Positions 31,701 to 39,876 of a stretch of DNA of 64,000 nucleotides are shown piece by piece. Each line of letters starts with the position of its first letter. Within the stretch, counting starts at the first letter, position 1. Both the position numbers and the translations under genes were made by a program. The DNA is from Argyresthia goedartella (taxonomy: Eukaryota > Arthropoda > Insecta > Lepidoptera > Argyresthiidae), in NCBI GenBank assembly GCA_949825045.1, contig OX463812.1, forward strand, positions 4,014,661 to 4,078,660, in the 5' to 3' direction. A model generated the notes under the pieces. The model made no database searches. It saw only the letters and a program-made list of their open reading frames with translations, and was not told where the DNA came from.

Positions 31701-33674
31701 CCTCCGATGACAGCTGGACCTATAACTAAAAGAATAGTTATTGCAGATATTGCACGGCTTTTTGACCCGCTAGGCTGGATAGCTCCTTGCATCATTATAG
31801 CCAAGATTTTCATCCAGAAACTATGGCTCACAGGTCTCGGATGGGACGATAAATTAAGCGAGGTATTAGTAGAAGAATGGAGTACTTACCGAAAAGAGTT
31901 GTCTGCACTAACGAAGATAGAAATTCCTCGATGGATGAGTTCACGTTATGATGATGTCATCACAGAACTTCATGGGTTTAGTGATGCGTCCAAAGCGGCG
32001 TATTCAGCGGTCGTCTACCTCCGAGTGGTCGACGCAAAGGGCGAAGTTCACACTTCACTAGTGGTAGCAAAAACAAGAGTTGCTCCGATAAAGCAAATAA
32101 GCATCCCAAGATTGGAGCTATGCGGAGCTGTACTCCTTTCCAAATTGCTAGTTGAGTGTGCAGAAGTGTTGGGCATTCATAAGGACAATATAAGGGCGTG
32201 GACCGATTCAACCATAGTCCTCGCGTGGCTGAATAGCCATCCGAGTCGATGGAAAACATTTGTGGGAAATAGAGTAGCAGAGGTGTTGTCATCTTTAAAT
32301 TCATGGCAGTGGTTTCACGTGTCAACGAAAATGAACCCTGCTGATTGTGCATCACGCGGAGTGCTACCCCTCGCCCTAGTTAATGATACACTTTGGTATT
32401 CCGGGCCTTCATTTCTGCGAGAGAAGGAAGTACAATACATAAAACCTAAAGATAATAATGTGACGTTAGAACAAGTAATAAAGACCAACATTGCGACAGT
32501 TCCAGAGGAGTCGCTCTTTACAAGATTCTCCTCTTTACAAAGGCTACAACGAGTTTTAGCTTATTGTAGAAGATTTACGAAAAAGGACAAAACGAATGCA
32601 AGATATTTACAGAAGAAGGAGTTAGATGATGTTTTACAAAAATGCTTAAAGATCACACAAAAGGAACATTTTGAAACGGAGTACAACCTACTAGAAACGA
32701 AAGGGACAATACAAGGACAACACAGCAAATTAAAAACACTCTGTCCTTATCTTGATGACAAGGGACTGATTCGAGTTAATGGAAGAATTCAAAGGGCTCA
32801 GTTAGAAAAGGACACGAAGCACCCTATAATTCTTCCGAAGGGGGCTCATCTAACGAAACTCATCGTAGCTGAAGCGCACTTAAAGACTCTTCACGGTGGT
32901 CCATCATTAATGATGAATTACTTGAGATCAGCGTATTGGATCATAGGCGCAAGAAATTTAGTAAAGCATCATGTCCACAAATGCGTTGTATGCGTCAGAC
33001 AGAAAGCCAATATCAACCATCAACTGATGGGTTCGTTGCCATCAGCTAGATGTGTACCAGCCAGACCATTCTTCAACAGTGGTGTGGATTATGCTGGTCC
33101 AATAAATATAAGGACTACTAAGGGACGTGGGCATCGTGCTTTCAAAGGATATATATGCCTATTCATATGCATGGCCACTCGCGCCATACATTTAGAGGTT
33201 GTTAGTGATATGACCACTCAAGCTTTCTTGGCGGCGTTTAAGAGATTTGTCTCACGGCGCGGACACTGCGCTCATATGTGGAGCGATAATGGAACCACAT
33301 TCGTTGGTGCCTCTAAAGAACTAAAGGAGATAGTGACGATAGAAAGTTCTGCTGCAGAGCATTTGGAGAACTCTGGTACAGAATGGCATTTTATACCCCC
33401 ACGAGCCCCTAATTTTGGAGGGTTGTGGGAGGCAGGGATAAAAGCTACAAAGTTTCACCTTAAGAGGGTGATAGGCGATGCAACTCTCACTTATGAGGAA
33501 TTGAGCACGTTGTTATGTCAGGTCGAAGCCTGTTTAAATTCGCGACCTTTGAGTGTCATCGACACCACAGAACCCGGTGAACCCTTGCCGTTATCCCCGG
33601 GTCATTTTTTGATAGGTGAACCTATTCTCACGGTCCCGAAGACACTTATGAACGCTCAAACGTTAACTGTCTAA
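28758..33674 (+). CDS. BEL/Pao Gag-Pol polyprotein
   Basis: A 1,638-residue frame from ATG 28,758 (ACAACCATGG context). Order: N-terminal helical Gag; Pao-type capsid region from LPKISIPMFSGKYAEWTTF (about 120); Cys/His zinc region (about 329-395, CFNCLGGNHTVYNC); aspartic protease with LLDQGSQACF (about 458); reverse transcriptase with the FYMDD box (about 873-878); RNase H with GFSDASKAAYSA (about 1073) and AWTDSTIVLAWL; integrase zinc domain (about 1372-1410) and core D,D,E in VDYAGP (1443), WSDNGTTF (1507) and GLWEAGIKA (1555). All catalytic residues I can check are present. The frame ends early at 33,674 because of a one-base shift; the last segment continues at 33,698-33,970. No env-like gene follows. 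Confidence 0.93.
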   Translation: MEKIIVLQEELHKSMKKGLVNLKKSPKDRITVEYVEARLENLERDWTTFRENSSKIYATYSRDAIRESNYEKEELYDQCEDAYIEYKSQLRLFLNKLQLSRKTTTETNSSGASSSSMVRLPKISIPMFSGKYAEWTTFRDLFVSLIHKNSSLDGVQKLHYLKSHLSGEAEQLIRQTPITDANYLKCWQQLEERYNNKRYLANCILKRLLGQRRLYNESASALRELLDTTMDCLNALSNLEINVTTWDVMIIHIIASKFDSETRKQWELHITDSEGNELPSLVQFKEFIETRFRALECLEPKGHTFRPNSGNRADSHNPKALLGVTSEIKCEFCSEAHKLCFCKKFSSQQYDQRREFVINKRMCFNCLGGNHTVYNCRKTTSCQICKRRHHSLLHPPNEPENRSQDIPPAVKHSDKPVRDQTITSCLATGKGTKSRQVLLATALINIESHKGQVQVIRALLDQGSQACFITEDTVQLLQLKKTPVKGIISGVGQRESLSTKSLVRLMIQSRVDHQFKVQVNAYVLKNITSCLPEKTVDPVEWVDLQELTLADPQFNVPNKINVLLGADIYSSIMKEGLKRSPSGTLIAQSTTLGWIVSGVVQPGKETGNSTTPISVMHAQINTDDSLKRFWEIEEQITEVKPMLTEEERKCEDLFTETTVRSNDGRYVVKLPFRDAEPACKGGDSRNIAIARLKSLEKRFARDEELKEKYTEVINEYLQLDHMREVEGEDTRKEEATYLPHHAVIRTDKATTKVRVVFNASEKNKNGVSLNNTLMVGPKLQADLRHTVMRWRGHPIGLITDIVKMYRQVRVSDDDVIFQRIVWRDDPEKEIKDYELLTLTFGTACAPHLAVRALQQTAHDEGHNYSLAAEKVLNNFYMDDLMAGCSNVEEGIKLYTEMTDLLEKSGFKLQKWNSNSKELLQKIYMTAAEKEEEINRKEEETAEKNKQDNKEKEIEIKIDANNKILGLTWNRRDDKIQYSVTLPPMTAGPITKRIVIADIARLFDPLGWIAPCIIIAKIFIQKLWLTGLGWDDKLSEVLVEEWSTYRKELSALTKIEIPRWMSSRYDDVITELHGFSDASKAAYSAVVYLRVVDAKGEVHTSLVVAKTRVAPIKQISIPRLELCGAVLLSKLLVECAEVLGIHKDNIRAWTDSTIVLAWLNSHPSRWKTFVGNRVAEVLSSLNSWQWFHVSTKMNPADCASRGVLPLALVNDTLWYSGPSFLREKEVQYIKPKDNNVTLEQVIKTNIATVPEESLFTRFSSLQRLQRVLAYCRRFTKKDKTNARYLQKKELDDVLQKCLKITQKEHFETEYNLLETKGTIQGQHSKLKTLCPYLDDKGLIRVNGRIQRAQLEKDTKHPIILPKGAHLTKLIVAEAHLKTLHGGPSLMMNYLRSAYWIIGARNLVKHHVHKCVVCVRQKANINHQLMGSLPSARCVPARPFFNSGVDYAGPINIRTTKGRGHRAFKGYICLFICMATRAIHLEVVSDMTTQAFLAAFKRFVSRRGHCAHMWSDNGTTFVGASKELKEIVTIESSAAEHLENSGTEWHFIPPRAPNFGGLWEAGIKATKFHLKRVIGDATLTYEELSTLLCQVEACLNSRPLSVIDTTEPGEPLPLSPGHFLIGEPILTVPKTLMNAQTLTV

Positions 33675-33970
33675 CAAGATGGCAATTCGTCCAGAAGATG
33701 TTAGGCTCATTTTGGAGACGCTGGTCCTCTGAGTATCTGAGTACTTTAATGCAAAGATACAAGTGGACATCAAGAAATCCCGAGCCTAATGTAGGAGACG
33801 TGGTTCTTGTAAAAGAGGATGATTTGCCTCCAAGCCGCTGGTTGCTAGGTAGAATAGTCGAAAAACATCCGGGTTGTGATAATCTCACCCGTGTAGTCAC
33901 TTTACGTACCAAGGCGTCTATCTTTAAAAGACCGATTTGTAAAATATGTGTTTTACCTGTTAACCAGTAA
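33675..33970 (+). pseudogene. Shifted C-terminal end of BEL 1 integrase
   Basis: The +1-shifted continuation of the polyprotein: GSFWRRWSSEYLSTLMQRYK, then EPNVGDVVLVKEDDLPPSRW, the usual DUF5641-like tail of BEL/Pao integrases, ending at 33,970. The shift lies near 33,655-33,665. About 200 bases of non-coding DNA lead to the 3' LTR. Confidence 0.85.
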
Positions 33971-34174
33971 GCTCTCTTATTTTTGTTTAAATGTGTATTG
34001 TTGGTTGATTTTACCAACTCATAATATTTTAGTGTGTCATGAAAACTTTGTTTTATGTTATTCGGTTTGTAAAATGTGAAAACTCTTATGTTTTATATGA
34101 ACTAGATTTAAGCTAATGCACGTTTTTTTTGTTTAAAAGCCATTTCTTCACTAAATGCCTTTTGGTGGGCGATA

Positions 34175-34380
34175 TGTTTGAAATTTGGTTCAGGTGATTT
34201 CACCTAGATGGCGTTGTTCTATTTGTAACTCGCGATGTTGAGATTTTCTTGGCTTCGCATAAACTGAAATTGAATATATTTTTTGTTACCCTTCATACCA
34301 ATCCTGGTCTGTTATTAAACAATATAGTTTACGATACAGTGGTTTTAATGGCAGCACCAATAGGGGTCAGAGTCCAAACA
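34175..34380 (+). repeat. BEL element 1, 3' LTR (206 bp)
   Basis: Identical to 27,839-28,044 and followed directly by the target duplication GCGAC (34,381-34,385). Confidence 0.95.
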
Positions 34381-34385
34381 GCGAC

Positions 34386-36070
34386 ACAAATGTTTGGGAA
34401 GAGATTTTGCAAGTTTTTTGCTGTGATGTCATTTAGCAACTGGAATGGAAGAAGACACGCAGTGAAGTTCGCTTCATAAATGTGCTTTAAATGAATGACT
34501 TCAGTTGATAGTTCTTGAGCAACGTCGGAAGCGTAATTCTCCACAAAGTTGTCTGCCGCGTTTTGTATCTCTTCATCTTCCATCTCTTGGAACCTCCATA
34601 AAAATGAAAAAACCTTGACGATATCTCTAATTGCAGCAAATCTATGATGAATTCCGGAGATCACTGAATCTATTATAACGAAGAAAGTATTTCTTTTGAA
34701 TTCGATTTCTTCTTCAGTGCTGTCTTCATCGTCAGGCGTCGGCAAATGGTCAGCGCGTTTCTTCTTCCGAGGAACAGGCAATGTTGAAGAAGTGTCTTCC
34801 ATTTCATTCGCAACCATTTTGCATTCCCGCAAAATAATATTCCAACGATCACGCAGGAGCTGCAAATCGTCGACAAGACTCTCGAGATTCTTTTCTTCAA
34901 TGTCGATAGTTCCTCCCCTGGCTTGAAGAACGACGTTCCTTTCATTGATGGCGTGGAGAACTTTAAACCAAATAGATGACATTAAAACACATTCGAATTT
35001 GCTCATGTATTTTATGACTCCTTGCACATCTCTGCGAGTTTCAGCGGACAAGTTCAGCTTTTTTAAATCTTCCAACGCATGTTTCAATCCAGGAAGATTT
35101 TTTGCAAATGGTTTTACGGCGTCAATCCCAGCAGACCATCTTGTGTCGGACAGAGTATGAAGTGAATCCGGTATTCTAGCTTTTAGAATCTCCCAACGTT
35201 GCGGACTTCCACTGAAGATGTTGAAACACTTCTGGACCACGCCGAAGAAAGTGATTGCTGAGGTGCAGGATTCCGCGGAATCGACTCCAACTAGTTTCAA
35301 GCTGTGAGCTGCACAAGGTGAATAAATTGCATTTGGATAATCGCGCTGAATCCATGCTTGTGCTCCTTTGTACGCGCCTTTCATATTTGCGCCATTATCA
35401 TATCCTTGTCCTCGACAATCATCCAGCGGGATTTCGTACTTCAGCAAAGTTTCACGTATCAAATTAGCGATAGCCTCACCCGTTTTTTCATTACAATCCA
35501 CAAAGGCTAAAAAGCGTTCTTCGATGTTGTAAGTTCTTGCTTCAGTGTCGTAATGAAGGTAACGAAGAATGAAAGTCGTCTGCTCTACATGACTGGAATC
35601 AGGCGTTGTGTCTACAAGGATGGTAAAATATTTTGCTTCTTCTCTCTCTTTTAGAATATGCGACACAACTTGACTAGCACAAAGTTCTATAAACTCATTT
35701 TGAATGTCGGGTGAAAGATAGTGTACTTGCATACGTTGATGTGACTGCTGCGAACGTCGAACCTTTTCCAAATGTTCACGAAGAACTGGATCGTAGTGGC
35801 TGATCAATTCCAGAACCCCTAAGAAATTTCCGTTATTTCGCTCTCCAACAAGATTATTTTTCCCTCTGAAAGCCAACCCCCTCTCGCCCAAAAATAGAAT
35901 TGTATCCAGAATACGAGTCAAAATTTCTTTCCATTTGTGGGTTTCATTCACGATTTGTTCATTTAAGGCCGAATCAATAGTGAACTACTTGTCAATTCGC
36001 AACTCTAACTGACGCCATTTTACGTAACACTGAATATGGTCTTTATTCTTCTCATGCGATGGTAACCTCT
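34386..36070 (-). pseudogene. hAT transposase, central catalytic part
   Basis: Minus-strand frame. It starts at the LTR junction at 36,070, has a TAG stop at 35,985-35,987, and then runs open from ATG 35,951 to the BEL junction. It contains the DUF4371/RNase H-like fold of ZMYM-type hAT transposases: AKYFTILVDTTPDSSHVEQT (first catalytic Asp region), DDCRGQGYDNGANMKGAYKG, SPCAAHSLKLVG, and TLSDTRWSAGIDAVKPF, with an insertion of helical and acidic residues (DDEDSTEEEIEF) before the C-terminal fold. The single stop and the insertions make it a pseudogene; otherwise the frame is well kept. Confidence 0.9.
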
Positions 36071-37030
36071 TGAAACAGTGGACTCTAACCTGACCAAAAG
36101 AGATTGTTGGCAGGCTCAAGATACATTTATTATTCACAGGGTCGTGAGTCGAATATTGGTGATATAGTTGAAACGCTGGATAGGGACTCGCCGGGAATTT
36201 GTAGATTTCAGCTCCTTGGTAGACTCAATCCGACTGGTCCACTTCTCCAAACGTCAACAAGTGATTATGCGGTTAGCGCCAGGAGGATATTATTCCTCGG
36301 CGTGGAACCGATTCAGAGCTCCGTTAGCGCCAGGAGGATATTACTCCTCAGCGTGGAACCGATTCAGAGCTCCGTTAGCGCCAGGAGGATATTACTCCTC
36401 AGCGTGGAACCGATTCAGAGCTCCGTTAGCGCTAGGAGGATATTACTCCTCAGCGTGGAACCGATTCAGAGCTCCGTTAGCGCCAGGAGGATATTACTCC
36501 TCAGCGTGGAACCCTGGAAAGAGACCAGTGTGAATGATAGGAATACAAAAGCGCTACAGCGCCCAGCTATCAGGCGACGGCTCCCCACACGGAGACTTCC
36601 GACGAGGGCCCTAGGGTAATTAGGATCTAAGAGTGCCGCAGTCCAATAGACACTGTATGGAAAAGGGAAATACATAGAGAGTATAAAATACACGAAAATA
36701 AGAAAGACTAACTACGAACCAATGCTTACCCATGGATTGGGGAGAGTAGGGAAGTTTCAAATCAACTACTGCACTTTACAGCAACTAAACATTCAGCTCC
36801 ATTACAGTACTAAAGGGACTAGCCCATCGCCGCAACTAAAGGCGTGACTTAAAAATTATTGATGCAGAAGATACAACCTCACGTTACAGAGCTCAAACAA
36901 TGTCTGCCTCAAAAAAAACAATCAGCTGCCAGACGAGATTCCAGATCCGAATTTCCGAATTTATATAGTTGTACTTTTAATCTGGCTAATCCGCCAGTTG
37001 CCAATATGGTCAAAGAGGTAGTACGTTACA
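36071..37030 (-). repeat. 3' LTR of the non-coding LTR element (960 bp)
   Basis: TGAAACAGTGG ... GTACGTTACA as written on the plus strand. It differs from the other LTR at about 36,091, 36,432 and 36,658. It contains five copies of a 51-bp unit. Confidence 0.88.
36272..36513. repeat. 51-bp minisatellite in the LTR, 4.7 units
   Basis: Unit begins GTTAGCGCCAGGAGGATATT and ends CGATTCAGAGCTCC. Each unit holds an AGGAG-N7-CTCCT inverted repeat. The length is a multiple of three and both forward frames are open, giving spurious 17-residue repeats. The second LTR has the same array at 38,317-38,558. Confidence 0.88.
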
Positions 37031-38096
37031 TACCCGTCTTGTTTGGGTAGGATTTTACCTGATAAAATCCGCTAAGATACTAACTAAACTAAACTAACTT
37101 ACCAAATTAACTACTTAAGATAAAATTCTCTAAAGCTCGCCATCTACAATGTCAGAGAAATATATAACTAACAGTCTAGCTCAACTACATACAAACATCA
37201 CACATTCGTACCAACAATCAGACATCAGAATTCATACTAAGTTCATACAAGAGTTCACACTAACATCGTGTAAACACAGCCTTACACCCAGGGTGCCATT
37301 ATTATAGCCAAATGCACACCCAGACTAACTGTCAGTAGTTGAAAAATAAGCAAGATCCCTTGAACTAAAATAAGAACCTTAGTACATAAACGCCCCGATA
37401 GCTTAGCTACTATCGTAACGCAGAATAACACCATGAGGGGCAGCTCCCTCAAGTGTTCAAGACTTCCTGCACCGTTAGTGGGTACAGAAAATAATAATAG
37501 AGTAGAATATCTATTCTACAGCAAAGAGTAAAAAAGTAGAGAATTATAGTTCAAGAGGCCATAAGCTAAAGTAACAGACATTGCAGAGTAACGTTACACA
37601 ATAAAAAACTTTTACATAGCTGTAGATATAGATGGTTTTTAGAATACAAGGGTCAAAATACTTATTACATACATAAAGGAATCGTTAACTACTATTGAAT
37701 AAGACAGAACGCTGTCGCAGCCTATCTTCAGACAGAAGGTGCTCTCAGACAGACACAGATCGCTCGGCATGATCGGCCGTTAAACACTAACCTTATTTAT
37801 TATTTAATAGTCCGAAAAGTTTCCCTACTAAAATCTTCACAATTTATTAATTTATTTTTCGTACTGAGAATTTGGAGGAAAATATTTATCAACAATTATA
37901 ATATGACAACGGCCGTCAGACTGCGACCATAAATAATGTAGAAATGAGGTAGGTACCCAGATAAACGATCAAATATACTCCTGTCAGACAAAAATAAACA
38001 CAACAAAATATACAAGCTACGAAAGAAATCTAGCGTTCTACGGCGCTCTTATGGCCTAACTAATCTGACCAGACATAAAACTCTATCACCAATATT
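37031..38096. other. Internal region of the non-coding LTR element
   Basis: About 1.07 kb, AT-rich, with stops in all frames. No gag, pol or env similarity seen. On the minus strand the last bases before the 3' LTR (AAACAAGACGGGTA) are only weakly purine-rich. Confidence 0.7.
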
Positions 38097-38114
38097 CCCT
38101 TAATCCGGGCGCCA
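38097..38114 (-). other. Primer binding site of the non-coding LTR element
   Basis: On the minus strand TGGCGCCCGGATTAAGGG starts one base after the LTR. The first eight bases are the classic TGGCGCCC of retroelement primer sites. This sets the element's orientation. Confidence 0.7.
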
Positions 38115-38115
38115 T

Positions 38116-39075
38116 TGAAACAGTGGACTCTAACCCGACCAAAAGAGATTGTTGGCAGGCTCAAGATACATTTATTATTCACAGGGTCGTGAGTCGAATA
38201 TTGGTGATATAGTTGAAACGCTGGATAGGGACTCGCCGGGAATTTGTAGATTTCAGCTCCTTGGTAGACTCAATCCGACTGGTCCACTTCTCCAAACGTC
38301 AACAAGTGATTATGCGGTTAGCGCCAGGAGGATATTATTCCTCGGCGTGGAACCGATTCAGAGCTCCGTTAGCGCCAGGAGGATATTACTCCTCAGCGTG
38401 GAACCGATTCAGAGCTCCGTTAGCGCCAGGAGGATATTACTCCTCAGCGTGGAACCGATTCAGAGCTCCGTTAGCGCCAGGAGGATATTACTCCTCAGCG
38501 TGGAACCGATTCAGAGCTCCGTTAGCGCCAGGAGGATATTACTCCTCAGCGTGGAACCCTGGAAAGAGACCAGTGTGAATGATAGGAATACAAAAGCGCT
38601 ACAGCGCCCAGCTATCAGGCGACGGCTCCCCACACGGAGACTTCCGACGAGGGCCCTAGGGTAATTAGGATCTAAGAGTGCCGCAGTCCAATAGACACTG
38701 TATAGAAAAGGGAAATACATAGAGAGTATAAAATACACGAAAATAAGAAAGACTAACTACGAACCAATGCTTACCCATGGATTGGGGAGAGTAGGGAAGT
38801 TTCAAATCAACTACTGCACTTTACAGCAACTAAACATTCAGCTCCATTACAGTACTAAAGGGACTAGCCCATCGCCGCAACTAAAGGCGTGACTTAAAAA
38901 TTATTGATGCAGAAGATACAACCTCACGTTACAGAGCTCAAACAATGTCTGCCTCAAAAAAAACAATCAGCTGCCAGACGAGATTCCAGATCCGAATTTC
39001 CGAATTTATATAGTTGTACTTTTAATCTGGCTAATCCGCCAGTTGCCAATATGGTCAAAGAGGTAGTACGTTACA
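38116..39075 (-). repeat. 5' LTR of the non-coding LTR element (960 bp)
   Basis: Same length and nearly the same sequence as 36,071-37,030, including the 51-bp minisatellite at 38,317-38,558. Confidence 0.88.
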
Positions 39076-39112
39076 CTCTCATGCAATTTTTTCCACGCTT
39101 TATTTTTCGAAT
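39076..39112 (-). pseudogene. hAT transposase, small N-terminal piece
   Basis: Only 37 bases. On the minus strand it encodes SKNKAWKKLHE, the end of the TTF-type zinc-finger region, and bridges the N-terminal part (43,147-43,761) and the central part (36,070) in frame. It is left between the LINE F insertion and the LTR element. Confidence 0.8.
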
Positions 39113-39260
39113 ACAGCCGCTGACATCCGAGTACCCGAGCATGGACCGCTCCCAGCCATCGCAAGACAAGGGGAAGAAGCCAGCCGCAGGCGCAACTGCT
39201 AACGCCAAGAAGGGCGGAGGCGTCGTGACCAGGAGAGGAGGCCAGGTGCCTGCGAAGTGA
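39113..39260 (+). pseudogene. C-terminal end of LINE F ORF1 (truncated)
   Basis: Encodes QPLTSEYPSMDRSQPSQDKG and the Lys/Gly-rich tail to the stop at 39,258-39,260. It is nearly identical to the last 50 codons of the complete ORF1 at 8461-9234, differing by D-R for D-C in the visible part. Confidence 0.85.
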
Positions 39261-39787
39261 GGTTATTGTGATGTCTCCCCGTTCATCATCTCGTCTTGCA
39301 TAATGTGTGTGCATTGTGCCGGCTCGTCGGCAGTCGGCAATACAATATAGGTACTTCACTCGTTACAGCACTTTATGTGGTTTTTTCAATTTGTCTTTCG
39401 TAGGTAATTGTAATTTTGTAAATTCTTGCAGTAGGTACATTTAACTAGCTTTATATTTTTAATTCTACTGTCATCGGTCACAAAGCTGAGTTCATGTTCG
39501 TGTTTTTTTTTTTCTTATTCCTGATTATGTTCCGGCTAGTTCCGAATCGCGAAATGTGTACTCGAGTTTTTTGTTTTTTTTTTCTTTTTCACTTTAGATT
39601 TATTTAATTAATTTTGTTTTCTTCCTCTGTCAAGATGTGCATTCCGATGTGCAGCATGTATTTTCCAATGTCTTAAGTACCTATGAAGAGCTATTATAGT
39701 TTACTTATTGATTTCTTCCAGTATTCCTATGTGGATAGGGGCTGGGTCAGGTTCCATTATTTGTGTTTTAGTTTAGTTTAGTTTTAG

Positions 39788-39788
<1 letters not shown>

Positions 39789-39834
<46 letters not shown>
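39789..39834. repeat. (TA)n microsatellite
   Basis: About 23 TA units between ORF1 and ORF2 of LINE F copy 2. Confidence 0.95.
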
Positions 39835-39840
<6 letters not shown>

Positions 39841-39876
39841 TTAGGTAGTTATTATATCTATCATTATTTTATACAT

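Larger units (their letters stand above)
27839..34380 (+). mobile_element. BEL/Pao LTR retrotransposon 1, young and nearly intact
   Basis: 6,542 bp with 206-bp LTRs that I find identical base for base, TGTTTG...CAAACA ends and a 5-bp target duplication GCGAC (27,834-27,838 and 34,381-34,385). One long Gag-Pol frame is broken only by a single-base shift near 33,660. Identical LTRs mean a very recent insertion. It lies inside the hAT transposase gene on the opposite strand. Confidence 0.95.
36071..39075 (-). mobile_element. Non-coding LTR retroelement with 960-bp LTRs (TRIM/LARD-like)
   Basis: Two 960-bp direct repeats flank a 1,085-bp internal region with no coding frame. Features: TG...CA LTR ends, 4-bp target duplication CTCT (36,067-36,070 and 39,076-39,079), and a TGGCGCCC-type primer binding site next to the right LTR on the minus strand. 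Removing it restores the hAT frame. The LTRs differ at only three positions that I can see. The element has no gag or pol and must depend on another element. I do not recognise the family. Confidence 0.85.

Noticed and set aside
36272..36513. CRISPR-like regular repeats
   Set aside because: The units are directly adjacent with no unique spacers, in a eukaryotic LTR.
36104..36619. Open plus-strand frame with 17-residue repeats (VSARRILLLSVEPIQSS), also at 38,149-38,664
   Set aside because: It is created by a 51-bp minisatellite inside an LTR; a second frame is open in the same way, and the element's primer site puts its coding strand on the minus side.
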